From Streptomyces parvulus (lineage in GTDB: Bacteria > Actinomycetota > Actinomycetes > Streptomycetales > Streptomycetaceae): 64,000 nucleotides of DNA. Where the stretch lies: positions 186,001 through 250,000 of the forward strand of contig NZ_BMRX01000010.1 in NCBI RefSeq assembly GCF_014648855.1, read 5' to 3'. Of the stretch, positions 32,267 through 40,464 are shown in pieces. Each line of letters begins with the position of its first letter. Within the stretch, counting starts at the first letter, position 1. Made by a program: the position numbers and the translations under genes. The notes below the pieces were generated by a model that had not been told where the DNA came from, made no database searches, and saw only the letters and a list, made by a program, of their open reading frames with translations.

Positions 32267-34789
32267 CTAACCGCGCAGGACCGCCCCGACCCGCTCGCCC
32301 GCGAGGGCGACCGCCGCGTCCCGCGCGGCCGACGCCTCGTCGACCGTCAGCGTCCGGTCCCCCGCGCGGAAGCGCAACGCGTACGCGAGGGACTTGCGCC
32401 CCTCACCGAGCTGCTCCGCGTTGTCGTAGACGTCGAACAGCCGGATGGACTCCAGCAGTTCACCGGCGCCGTCGCGCAGCGCGGACTCGACCTCGGCGGC
32501 CGGGACGAACTCGTCGACGACCAGGGCGACATCCTGCGTCGCCACCGGGAACGTGGAGATGCCCGGCGCCTGCGGGGTGTCGTTGCCCGCGCGTGCCACG
32601 GCGTCGAGGTCCAGCTCCATCGCGCAGGTCCGCGCCGGCAGGCCGAGCGTCTTGAGCACCCGCGGGTGCAGCTCGCCCGCGTGCCCGACGACCCGCTCGG
32701 CGCCGTCGACGGTGACGATCAGCTCGGCGCACCGCCCGGGGTGCCACGGCCCGTACTGCCCCTTGCGCGGCGCCAGTTCGGCCCCGGCCTCCCGTGCCAC
32801 CAGGCGGGCCGCCTCGACGGCGTCGGCCCAGTCGGCCGGTCGGCCCTTGCCCCACCAGCCGGCCCGCTCGTACGCACCGGTCAGGACCACCGCGACGTGC
32901 CGCGGCTGGTCGGGCAGCGCGGCGTCCAGCGCGGCGAGGTCGTCCGCGCCGGGACGCCGGTCGACCGGCAGGTTCGCGGCGACGCGCCGCTCGTCGCGGG
33001 GGTGGAAGACCAGGCCGGTCTCGAACAGGGCGAGGTCGTGCGAGCCCCGGCCGTCGTTGCGGCGCAGCGCGCCGAGCAGGCCGGGCAGCAGCGTGGTCCG
33101 CAGCGCGGGCTCCTCGTCGCTGAGCGGGTTGACCAGCTTGACGACGCGGCGGGCCGGGTCGTCGGCCTCCAGGCCGAGCTGGTCGAAGACCTGCTCGGCG
33201 ACGAAGGGGTAGTTCAGCGCCTCGACGTACCCGGCGCCGGCCAGCGCCCGGCCCACCCGGCGGTGCAGCCGCTGCCGGGAGGTGAGGCCGCGGCCCGCGG
33301 AGGGCCGGGGCAGGGTGGAGGGCAGGTTCTCGTAGCCCTCCAGCCGGATGACCTCTTCGGCGAGGTCGTTCGGGTCGGTGAGGTCGGGCCGCCAGGACGG
33401 CACGGTGACGATCAGCTCGTCCTGCCCGTAGACGTCGCAGCCCACCTGCTGGAGTCGGCGCACGACGGTCTCGCGGCCGTAGGTCACGCCCGCGACCCGG
33501 TCGGGGTGATCGGCCGGGACGCTGATGGTGTGCGGCGCGGTCGGGGCGCTGATCTCCGTGACGCCGGCCTCGGCGGTGCCGCCCGCGAGCAGCACCAGCA
33601 GGTCGACGGTGCGCTGCGCGGCGGCAGCGGCGGCCTGCGGGTCCACGCCGCGCTCGAAGCGGCGGGAGGCCTCGGAGGACAGCTTGTGCCGGCGGGCGGT
33701 GCGGGCGATGGAGACCTGGTCGAAGTGGGCGGCCTCGACGACCACGTCACTGGTGGCGTTCCCACCGTTCTCGGCGGCACCGTGGTCGGCGATCTCCGTG
33801 TTGGCGCCGCCCATGACGCCGGCGAGGCCGATGGGGCCCCGGTCGTCGGTGATGACCAGATCCTCGGCGTGCAGCTTCCGTTCGACGCCGTCGAGGGTGA
33901 CGATCTTCTCGCCCTCCGCGGCCCGGCGCACCCCGATGGTGCCCTGGACGAGGGCACGGTCGTAGGTGTGCAGGGGCTGGCCCAGCTCCATCATCACGTA
34001 GTTGGCGACGTCGACGGCCAGCGAGATCGGGCGCATGCCGACCTTCTGGAGGCGCCGCTGGAGCCAGATCGGGGAGCGCGCCTCGGCGCTGAGGCCGGTC
34101 ACCGTGCGGGCGGTGAAGCGGTCGCAGCCGGTGGGGTCGGCGATCTCGACGGGGTAGCCGTAGGCGTTGGGGCCCGGCACGTCGATGAGCGCCGGGTCGC
34201 GCAGCGGCAGGCCGTAGGCGATGGCGGCCTCGCGGGCGACGCCGCGGATGGACAGGCAGTCGCCGCGGTTGGCGGTGACGGCGATGTCCAGCACCTCGTC
34301 GACCAGTTCCAGCAGCTCGATGGCGTCCCTGCCGACCTCGGTCTCCGGCGGCAGCACGATGATGCCGTGGCTGCCGTCGTCGCCCATGCCCAGCTCGTCG
34401 CCGGAGCAGATCATTCCGTGGGACGTCTTGCCGTACGTCTTGCGGGCGGAGATCGAGAAGCCGCCGGGCAGGGTGGCGCCGGGCAGGACGACGACGACCT
34501 TGTCGCCGACGCCGAAGTTCCGGGCGCCGCAGACGATCTCCTGCGGCTCACCGGTGCCGTTGGCCTGTCCGACGTCGACGGTGCAGAAGCGGATCGGCTT
34601 CTTGAAGCCCTCCAGCTCCTCGATGGTCAGCACTTGGCCGACCACGAGCGGGCCCTTGAGGTCGGCGCCCAGGTGCTCGACGGTCTCGACCTCCAGACCG
34701 GCCGAAATCAGCTTGGCCTGCACGTCGCGGCCGGTCTCGGTGGCCGGCAGGTCGACGTACTCCCGCAGCCAGGAAAGCGGGACCCGCAT
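32267..34789 (-). CDS. pheT: Phenylalanyl-tRNA synthetase beta subunit
   Basis: The protein has 840 residues. An N-terminal tRNA-binding (EMAP-like) domain covers about 40-155 (LVVGQVLTIEELEGFKKPIRF region). The B3/B4 editing domain follows (about 215-385), then the B5 DNA-binding-like domain, the B6/B7 pseudo-catalytic core, and a C-terminal FDX-ACB anticodon-binding domain (about 745-840). It forms the alpha2-beta2 enzyme with PheS. The start overlaps the pheS stop by one base (TGATG). Confidence 0.97.
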   Translation of the reverse strand: MRVPLSWLREYVDLPATETGRDVQAKLISAGLEVETVEHLGADLKGPLVVGQVLTIEELEGFKKPIRFCTVDVGQANGTGEPQEIVCGARNFGVGDKVVVVLPGATLPGGFSISARKTYGKTSHGMICSGDELGMGDDGSHGIIVLPPETEVGRDAIELLELVDEVLDIAVTANRGDCLSIRGVAREAAIAYGLPLRDPALIDVPGPNAYGYPVEIADPTGCDRFTARTVTGLSAEARSPIWLQRRLQKVGMRPISLAVDVANYVMMELGQPLHTYDRALVQGTIGVRRAAEGEKIVTLDGVERKLHAEDLVITDDRGPIGLAGVMGGANTEIADHGAAENGGNATSDVVVEAAHFDQVSIARTARRHKLSSEASRRFERGVDPQAAAAAAQRTVDLLVLLAGGTAEAGVTEISAPTAPHTISVPADHPDRVAGVTYGRETVVRRLQQVGCDVYGQDELIVTVPSWRPDLTDPNDLAEEVIRLEGYENLPSTLPRPSAGRGLTSRQRLHRRVGRALAGAGYVEALNYPFVAEQVFDQLGLEADDPARRVVKLVNPLSDEEPALRTTLLPGLLGALRRNDGRGSHDLALFETGLVFHPRDERRVAANLPVDRRPGADDLAALDAALPDQPRHVAVVLTGAYERAGWWGKGRPADWADAVEAARLVAREAGAELAPRKGQYGPWHPGRCAELIVTVDGAERVVGHAGELHPRVLKTLGLPARTCAMELDLDAVARAGNDTPQAPGISTFPVATQDVALVVDEFVPAAEVESALRDGAGELLESIRLFDVYDNAEQLGEGRKSLAYALRFRAGDRTLTVDEASAARDAAVALAGERVGAVLRG

Positions 34790-35910
34790 CAGATCTCCAT
34801 CCCGAACGGCCGGGTGAACCGGACGTCACCCTCGACCATGTCTCGCATGTCCTCGACGTTGTGGCGGAACATCAGCATCCGCTCGATGCCGAACCCGAAG
34901 GCGAAGCCGCTGTACTTCTCGGGGTCGATGCCGCAAGCGGTGAGCACCCGCGGGTTGACCATGCCGCAGCCGCCCAGCTCGATCCAGCCCTCGCTGGAGC
35001 AGGTGCGGCAGGGCCGGTCGGGGTTGCCGACGGACGCGCCCTTGCAGACGTAGCAGAGCATGTCCATCTCGGCGGACGGCTCGGTGAAGGGGAAGAAGTT
35101 CGGCCGCAGCCGGGTCTTCATCTCCGCGCCGAACAGCGACTGGACCATGTGGTCCAGGGTGCCCTTGAGGTCCGCCATGGTCAGGCCCTCGTCGATGGCG
35201 AGCAGCTCGACCTGGTGGAAGACGGGGGTGTGCGTGGCGTCCAACTCGTCGGTGCGGTACACGCGGCCGGGGCAGATCACGTAGACCGGCAGCTCGCGGT
35301 CGAGCGCGGAGCGGATCTGCACGGGCGAGGTGTGGGTGCGCAGCACGACGCCGGACTCGGTGCCGCCGTCGGGGCCCTGCACGAAGAAGGTGTCGGCCTC
35401 GCCGCGGGCCGGGTGGTCCGGGCCGATGTTGAGGGCGTCGAAGTTGAACCACTCGGCCTCGGCCTCGGGGCCCTCGGCGACCTCGTAGCCCATGGCCACG
35501 AAGACGTCCTCGATGCGCTCGGAGAGCGTGGTGAGCGGGTGGCGGGCGCCGGCCGGCACGCGGTCGTGGGGCAGCGTGACGTCCACGGCCTCCTCGACCA
35601 GCACGCGCGCGTCGCGCTCGGCCTCCAGCTCCGCCTGGCGGGCGGCCAGCGCCTTGTTCACCGCGCCGCGGGCCATGCCGACGCGCTTGCCGGCGTCGGC
35701 CTTGGCCTGCGGGGGCAGGGCGCCGATCTCGCGGTTGGCGAGCGCCAGCGGGGAGGTGCCGCCGGTGTGGGCGACCTTGGCCTCCTGGAGCGCGTCGAGG
35801 GAGCCCGCGGCGGCGAAGGCGGCGAGCGCCTCGTTCCGCATGCGCTCGATCTCTTCCGGTTTCAACGCCTCGACCTCGACAGGGTCGTACGACTTATTCG
35901 GTGCCGACAT
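34789..35910 (-). CDS. pheS: Phenylalanyl-tRNA synthetase alpha subunit
   Basis: The protein has 373 residues. An N-terminal coiled-coil (about 1-105) docks tRNA, and a class II catalytic core contains motif 2 (RTHTSPVQIRSAL, then VYRTDELDATHTPVFHQVE) and motif 3 (GFAFGFGIERMLMF). It activates phenylalanine with ATP. It is the first gene of pheST. A GC hairpin sits in its leader 34 bases before the ATG. It carries a Cys-x2-Cys pair (CYVCKGA, CRTCSSEG) typical of the bacterial core. Confidence 0.97.
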   Translation of the reverse strand: MSAPNKSYDPVEVEALKPEEIERMRNEALAAFAAAGSLDALQEAKVAHTGGTSPLALANREIGALPPQAKADAGKRVGMARGAVNKALAARQAELEAERDARVLVEEAVDVTLPHDRVPAGARHPLTTLSERIEDVFVAMGYEVAEGPEAEAEWFNFDALNIGPDHPARGEADTFFVQGPDGGTESGVVLRTHTSPVQIRSALDRELPVYVICPGRVYRTDELDATHTPVFHQVELLAIDEGLTMADLKGTLDHMVQSLFGAEMKTRLRPNFFPFTEPSAEMDMLCYVCKGASVGNPDRPCRTCSSEGWIELGGCGMVNPRVLTACGIDPEKYSGFAFGFGIERMLMFRHNVEDMRDMVEGDVRFTRPFGMEI

Positions 35911-35943
35911 CTCTTCCCGTGCTTCCGATTGGCTGGCTGGAAC

Positions 35944-35970
35944 GCCCCGTCTACGGTCCGCGGACGGGGC
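35944..35970 (-). promoter_or_regulatory. Hairpin in the pheST leader
   Basis: GCCCCGTC (35944-35951) pairs with GACGGGGC (35963-35970), an 8-bp stem with an 11-base loop, between a TAGACT -10-like element (minus strand, 36015-36020) and pheS. No Phe-rich leader ORF with its own stop is found, so the role is unknown. Confidence 0.4.
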
Positions 35971-36060
35971 GGGGGACGCTTCGTCTGCGGATCTGGACGC
36001 AAAGGTGCCAAAGACCGAGTCTAACGGGGCGGTGGAACGCGAATGCGCCCGTGGGGCCGC

Positions 36061-37200
36061 TCAGGCCAGGTAGGCCGGTGCCGCCACGGGCAAGGTAAAT
36101 CGGAACTCCGCGCCGCCACCGGGGGCGCGGCCGACCGTGATGGTGCCGCCGTGGGCCTCGACGATGCCCTTGACGATGTACAGCCCGAGGCCGGTGCCAC
36201 CGCGCTTGCTGCCCCGCCAGAAGCGGGTGAAGACGCGGTTCATGGACTCCTCCGGGATGCCCGCCCCCTCGTCGCTCACCGTGACCGACGTGCCGGTTTC
36301 CTCCCCTTCGCGGGGGGACGCCGTGGGCGTGATGTCAATGGTGACGGTTCCCTCACCGTGCCGCACCGCATTTTCCAGCAGGTTGCTCAGCACCTGGTCG
36401 ACCTTGTCGGGGTCGGCCCACAGGTCCGGCAGCGGCCGGCCGAGGCGGAGCAGGAAGCGGTCGGCCTCCTGGCCCGCGGCGACGTAGGCCTGGATGTGCC
36501 GGCCGACGGCGGCGCCGATGTCGACGGGCTGGCGGCGGACCTCCAGCCGGCCCGAGTCGATCCGCGAGATGTCCAGCAGTTCGGCGATGAGCCGGGTGAC
36601 CCGGTCGGCGTCGGCGTCGACGGTCTCCAGCATCAGCCGCTTCTGATCGTCCGTGAACCGCTCCCACTTGGCCAGCAGGGTCGCCGTGAAGCCCTTCACG
36701 GAGGTGAGCGGGGAGCGCAGTTCGTGGGCGACGGTGGCGATCAGCTCGGCGTGGCTGCGTTCGGTGCGGCGCCGGGCCTCGGTGTCGCGCAGGGTGACGA
36801 CGACGCGGCGGACGGGGCCGAGGCGTTCGCCGCGGACGTAGCGGGCGGAGACCAGGACCTCGCGGCCGCCGGGGAGCAGCAGATTGCGCTCGGGCTGGCC
36901 GGCGCGGATGGCGAGGCCGCCGTAGGGGTCGGTGAGCTGCCACCAGCGGCGGCCCTCCAGGTCCTCCAGCGGCAGCGCCCGGTCCAGCCGCCGGCCGAGG
37001 GCCTCGGCGGCGGGGACGGCGGTGATGCGGGCGGCGGCGGCGTTGAAGCAGACGACCCGTGCGTCCTCGTCCGCGACGACCAGGCCGTCGGGCAGCTCGT
37101 CCGGGTCCAGTCCGAGGCCGGCGAGGTCACCCGCGGTGCGGGGCGCGGGCGGACGCGGCGCCCCCCGGGCTCCCGGCGCGCTGCTCGTGCCGACACTCAT
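36061..37200 (-). CDS. PAS-domain sensor histidine kinase without membrane spans
   Basis: The protein has 379 residues. A PAS-like domain (about 25-140, with VVADEDARVVCFNAAAARIT) precedes the HisKA helix, where the phospho-acceptor His159 is in TVAHELRSPLTSVKGF. The ATPase part has the N box NLLENAVRHG, G1 DEGAGIP and G2 GGTGLGLYIVKG. No transmembrane segment is seen, so sensing should be cytoplasmic. No response regulator is adjacent, so it is an orphan. It begins 51 bases before the RNA methyltransferase stop. Confidence 0.92.
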   Translation of the reverse strand: MSVGTSSAPGARGAPRPPAPRTAGDLAGLGLDPDELPDGLVVADEDARVVCFNAAAARITAVPAAEALGRRLDRALPLEDLEGRRWWQLTDPYGGLAIRAGQPERNLLLPGGREVLVSARYVRGERLGPVRRVVVTLRDTEARRRTERSHAELIATVAHELRSPLTSVKGFTATLLAKWERFTDDQKRLMLETVDADADRVTRLIAELLDISRIDSGRLEVRRQPVDIGAAVGRHIQAYVAAGQEADRFLLRLGRPLPDLWADPDKVDQVLSNLLENAVRHGEGTVTIDITPTASPREGEETGTSVTVSDEGAGIPEESMNRVFTRFWRGSKRGGTGLGLYIVKGIVEAHGGTITVGRAPGGGAEFRFTLPVAAPAYLA

Positions 37201-37250
37201 CCCCGTATCCCACCTCTCAGCCGCGCGGGGGCCCTGGGCAGGTCACCCTA

Positions 37251-38099
37251 CTAGGCGTTGGTGACGGAGCGGCACCCTCCGGCGGCGCGCTGTGCACGCG
37301 CCGACGCGTAGAGACATACGGCGGCGGCGGTCGCCAGGTTCAGACTCTCGGCCTTCCCGTGGATCGGGACGCGCAGTACGGCGTCGGCGAGGCCGCGGGT
37401 CTCCTCGGGGAGCCCCCAGGCCTCGTTGCCGAAGACCCAGGCGGTGGGGCCGCCCATGGTGCCGGCGTCCAGTTCGGCGTCGAGGTCGTGCTCACCCGCC
37501 CCGTCGGCGGCGAGCACCCGGACCCCGGCGTCGCGCAGGCCGGCCACGGCCCGCTCGACGGGGACGCCGACGGCGACCGGCAGGTGGAAGAGGGAGCCGA
37601 CGGAGGCGCGTACCGCCTTGGGGTTGTACAGGTCGACGGAGGCGTCGGTGAGGACGACGGCCTCGGCGCCGGCCGCGTCGGCGCAGCGCAGCACGGTGCC
37701 GGCGTTGCCGGGGTCGCGGACGTGCGCGAGGACGGCGACGAGCCTGGGGCGGGCGGCGAGGATCTCGTCGAAGGGGGTGTCGACGAACCGGCAGACGCCG
37801 ACCAGGCCCTGCGGGGTGACGGTGGTCGAGATGTCCTCGATGACCTGCTCGGCGGCGAGGTGCACACGCACCCCGGCCTCGCGCGCGGCCCCGATGATGT
37901 CGGCGTACCGCTCGGCGGCCTCGACGGTGGCGAACAGCTCGGCGAGCGTGTCCCCGTACCCGGCCGCCTCCCGCACGGCCTGCGGCCCCTCGGCCAGGAA
38001 CAGCCGCTCCTTCCCCCGAAAGTTCCGCTTCCCCAGCCGCCGCGCGGCGGCGACCCGGGGGGAACGGGGGGAGATCAGCTCGGGGCTGACAGGACGCAC
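37251..38099 (-). CDS. TrmH/SpoU-family RNA 2'-O-methyltransferase
   Basis: The protein has 282 residues. An N-terminal substrate-binding domain (RLGKRNFRGKERLFLAEGPQ, about 20-40) precedes the SPOUT knot: AHVRDPGNAGTVLRCADAAG (motif 1), WVFGNEAWGLPEE (motif 2) and VPIHGKAESLNLATAAAV (motif 3), which bind S-adenosylmethionine. The GTG at 38097-38099 follows GGTGAG. It methylates a ribose in rRNA or tRNA. The exact target is unknown. It lies after rplT, consistent with translation-related genes. Confidence 0.92.
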   Translation of the reverse strand: MRPVSPELISPRSPRVAAARRLGKRNFRGKERLFLAEGPQAVREAAGYGDTLAELFATVEAAERYADIIGAAREAGVRVHLAAEQVIEDISTTVTPQGLVGVCRFVDTPFDEILAARPRLVAVLAHVRDPGNAGTVLRCADAAGAEAVVLTDASVDLYNPKAVRASVGSLFHLPVAVGVPVERAVAGLRDAGVRVLAADGAGEHDLDAELDAGTMGGPTAWVFGNEAWGLPEETRGLADAVLRVPIHGKAESLNLATAAAVCLYASARAQRAAGGCRSVTNA

Positions 38100-38140
38100 T
38101 CTTGTCTCACCTTCACATCTGGATCGCCGTGGACTGCAAC

Positions 38141-38193
38141 GCGCCCCCGAAGGGGCGCGGGGAACTGCGCGACCAGCCACGACGCACCCGCGG
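38141..38193. repeat. Second copy (arm) of the Streptomyces intergenic repeat
   Basis: The segment from 38150 onward repeats the right arm seen at 32182-32225, and GCGCCCC (38141-38147) can pair with GGGGCGC just after it, giving a short hairpin. It sits between the rplT terminator and the methyltransferase gene. Confidence 0.65.
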
Positions 38194-38220
38194 CGGAAAA
38201 CGAACCGGACGACCGCAATC

Positions 38221-38256
38221 GAAGGGACCCGCAGGCCGAAGCCTGCGGGTCCCTTC
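38221..38256 (-). terminator. Terminator of the infC-rpmI-rplT operon
   Basis: A perfect 16-bp stem (38221-38236 with 38241-38256) with a CGAA tetraloop starts 25 bases after the rplT stop. No long U-run follows. Confidence 0.85.
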
Positions 38257-38281
38257 GACTACGGCTCAAGCCAGCGCAGCG

Positions 38282-38665
38282 TCACGCAGCCTTGGGCGCG
38301 TTCACATCGCTCGGCAGCGCCTTCTGCGCGACCTCGACCAGCGCGGCGAAGGCACCGGCGTCGTTGACGGCCAGCTCGGCGAGGATCTTGCGGTCGACCT
38401 CGACGTTGGCGGCCTTCAGGCCCTGGATGAAGCGGTTGTACGTGATGCCGTTGGCGCGGGCAGCGGCGTTGATGCGCTGGATCCACAGCTGACGGAAGTC
38501 GCCCTTGCGCTTCTTGCGGTCGTTGTAGTTGTAGACCAGCGAGTGGGTGACCTGCTCCTTGGCCTTGCGGTACAGGCGCGAACGCTGACCGCGGTAGCCG
38601 GAGGCCTGCTCGAGGATCGCCCGGCGCTTCTTGTGGGCGTTGACTGCCCGCTTGACGCGTGCCAC
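38282..38665 (-). CDS. rplT: Ribosomal protein L20
   Basis: A basic protein of 127 residues that binds 23S rRNA early in 50S assembly. The N-terminal extension MARVKRAVNAHKKRRAIL is typical, as are YRGQRSRLYRKAKEQV, NDRKKRKGDFRQLWIQRINAA and NGITYNRFIQGLK. In B. subtilis L20 represses its own operon by binding the leader. Here it is the last gene of the operon, ending in a terminator. Confidence 0.98.
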   Translation of the reverse strand: MARVKRAVNAHKKRRAILEQASGYRGQRSRLYRKAKEQVTHSLVYNYNDRKKRKGDFRQLWIQRINAAARANGITYNRFIQGLKAANVEVDRKILAELAVNDAGAFAALVEVAQKALPSDVNAPKAA

Positions 38666-38764
38666 TTGTTAACTCCTTGTAGCGGGGCCGCGGTGAGTCC
38701 TCACGCGACCCGGTATCGATGGGGTCCCGGTCGTGTCCGTACGGCGCTCAGTGGCGCCCGTACG

Positions 38765-38959
38765 TCACTTGCCGAGAAGCTTCTTGATCTTCGCGGCGTC
38801 GCCCGGGGCCATCTCGGCGTTGCCGGTCAGGCGGCGCGTGACGCGGGACGACTTGTGCTCGAGCAGGTGGCGCTTGCCGGCGCGCTCGCGGAGCACCTTG
38901 CCGGAGCCGGTGATCTTGAAGCGCTTGCTGGCACCGCTGTGCGACTTGTTCTTCGGCAT
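38765..38959 (-). CDS. rpmI: Ribosomal protein L35
   Basis: A small basic protein of 64 residues of the 50S subunit. Start MPKNKSHSGASKRFKITGSG and the KRHLLEHKSSRVTRRL core are standard. It stands between infC and rplT in the universal order. GGAGAGAAC lies just upstream of the ATG. Confidence 0.98.
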   Translation of the reverse strand: MPKNKSHSGASKRFKITGSGKVLRERAGKRHLLEHKSSRVTRRLTGNAEMAPGDAAKIKKLLGK

Positions 38960-39066
38960 AGCGCCGTTCTCTCCTCGTCGGTGGCACTCCGGTGCCCGGT
39001 CGTGAAACCGGGCACGGTGGAGCGTCGCTTGTTTCGGTTGGTCCTGGGGACTCGCGTCCCCCGGGG

Positions 39067-39723
39067 TCACGCCTCGGCGGGTTCCTGCGCGGGAGCCTCG
39101 GCATCCTCGACGTCGTCGGCCTCCGCCGCGTTCTGCGACTTGCCGGGGTTGGCCTTCGCGTCCGCCTTGCGCGCTTCCTGCGCCTGGCGGGCCTCGGCCA
39201 TCGCCTCGGTCTTCTTCTTGTGCGGACCGAGAACCATGATCATGTTTCGGCCGTCCTGCTTCGGGTTCGACTCGACGAAACCGAGGTCCTGGACGTCCTC
39301 CGCGAGACGCTGCAGCAGTCGGTAGCCCAGCTCGGGGCGGGACTGCTCGCGGCCGCGGAACATGATCGTGATCTTGACCTTGTCGCCCTGCTTGAGGAAC
39401 CGGACGACGTGACCCTTCTTGGTGTCATAGTCGTGCGGGTCGATCTTCGGCCGGAGCTTCATCTCCTTGATGACCGTGTGCGCCTGGTTCTTGCGCGCCT
39501 CACGGGCCTTCATGGCCGACTCGTACTTGAACTTCCCGTAGTCCATGAGCTTGCAGACCGGCGGACGGGCGTTCGCCGCGACCTCGACGAGGTCGAGGTC
39601 GTACTCCTGCGCAAGCTCCAGGGCCTTGGCAAGCGGAACAATTCCGACCTGCTCGCCGCTGGGACCGACAAGTCGCACCTCGGGAACGCGAATCCGGTCG
39701 TTGATGCGGGGCTCGGCGCTGAT
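39067..39723 (-). CDS. infC: Translation initiation factor IF-3, with ATC start codon
   Basis: The protein has 218 residues. The N-domain (AEPRINDRIRVPEVRLVGPSG) and C-domain (MKLRPKIDPHDYDTKK, and VKITIMFRGREQSRPELG) are complete. An unusual acidic, Ala-rich tail of about 40 residues follows. The start is the ATC at 39721-39723. GAGGAGG lies four bases upstream, and no ATG/GTG gives a better N-terminus. Rare starts (ATT, ATC, ATA) are a known feature of infC and underlie IF-3 autoregulation. First gene of infC-rpmI-rplT. Confidence 0.95.
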   Translation of the reverse strand: MSAEPRINDRIRVPEVRLVGPSGEQVGIVPLAKALELAQEYDLDLVEVAANARPPVCKLMDYGKFKYESAMKAREARKNQAHTVIKEMKLRPKIDPHDYDTKKGHVVRFLKQGDKVKITIMFRGREQSRPELGYRLLQRLAEDVQDLGFVESNPKQDGRNMIMVLGPHKKKTEAMAEARQAQEARKADAKANPGKSQNAAEADDVEDAEAPAQEPAEA

Positions 39724-39808
39724 GGATCCTCCTCGGTAGCACCACGCGACGGTCTGGCAAACGGCCGCGTAACGTCTGTGTTCGATAGACCTAACCGCGC
39801 CGGCGCAC

Positions 39809-39839
39809 AAAAAATGCCCCGGACGATCACAGGCGGGGC
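39809..39839 (-). terminator. Intrinsic terminator with U-run inside the infC leader (attenuator)
   Basis: On the transcript a GCCCCG/CGGGGC stem (39816-39821 with 39834-39839) is followed by A then six U (39809-39814). A true U-run is rare in this genome. It lies 86 bases upstream of infC, so transcription can stop before the operon. Confidence 0.65.
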
Positions 39840-39870
39840 TCCTCGAACTGCTACCGGAGCACCGTCGCGA

Positions 39871-39952
39871 TGACCGCGGGGCGCGATTTCGGGCCGGTCA
39901 CCGCCGCTGGGACGGGACCGCCTGACCGGTGACCCGCCGTCCTGAGGACGGC
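39871..39952 (-). promoter_or_regulatory. Structured infC leader RNA with mutually exclusive hairpins
   Basis: CGGTCA (39895-39900) can pair with TGACCG (39871-39876), or, as GGTCACCG (39896-39903), with CGGTGACC (39927-39934). A further 7-bp hairpin lies at 39936-39952. Alternative folding upstream of the terminator fits attenuation. The trigger (L20, IF-3 or another ligand) is unknown. Confidence 0.5.
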
Positions 39953-40107
39953 CAGGTGGGAGATCGGAGCCTCCACTTGTGGGCCGGACCCGCTGCCGTG
40001 GGCGTGCGTGTCCGACCGGTCGTTACACAAGGTTAGCAGCTCGGCCGGGGAAGGGCTAACCGAGACCGAGTGGGGCGGGGCCGTCCGCTGCGCCTATCGT
40101 GTGCGGC

Positions 40108-40464
40108 ATGAGTGAGACCCCGCCTGAGACGCCCGACTTCGACGCCATGACCCGCGACATCGCGGAGGTCCCCGCGGTCGAGGTGATCGTGACGGTCGCC
40201 GTCAACCTGATGAGCGCCGCCGCCGTGAAGCTGGGGCTGACCGAGGAGGGCGAGTCGCACAAGGACCTCGACGAGGCGCGCAAGCTCGTGCACGCGCTCG
40301 CGGGTCTGCTGGACGCCACGGCGACCGAGATCAGCTCCTTCCACGCCGCGCCCCTGCGGGACGGGCTGAAGTCGCTCCAGCTGGCCTTCCGCGAGGCCTC
40401 GCTGGTCCCGGACGAGCCGGGCCAGGGGCCGGGCGAGAAGTACACGGGCGCCGTCTACGGCTGA
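40108..40464 (+). CDS. DUF1844-domain protein
   Basis: The protein has 118 residues. The conserved core is DIAEVPAVEVIVTVAVNLMSAAAVKLGL, followed by HKDLDEARKLVHALAGLLDA, the DUF1844 signature. Such genes stand beside infC in many actinobacteria. Function unknown; no membrane span is certain. The ATG at 40108 is used. It overlaps the convergent SseB-like gene by ten bases. Confidence 0.82.
   Translation: MSETPPETPDFDAMTRDIAEVPAVEVIVTVAVNLMSAAAVKLGLTEEGESHKDLDEARKLVHALAGLLDATATEISSFHAAPLRDGLKSLQLAFREASLVPDEPGQGPGEKYTGAVYG

Noticed and set aside
35911..36020. Possible T-box or Phe leader peptide before pheS
   Set aside because: No T-box core or Phe-codon-rich ORF with a stop was found; only a simple hairpin remains.
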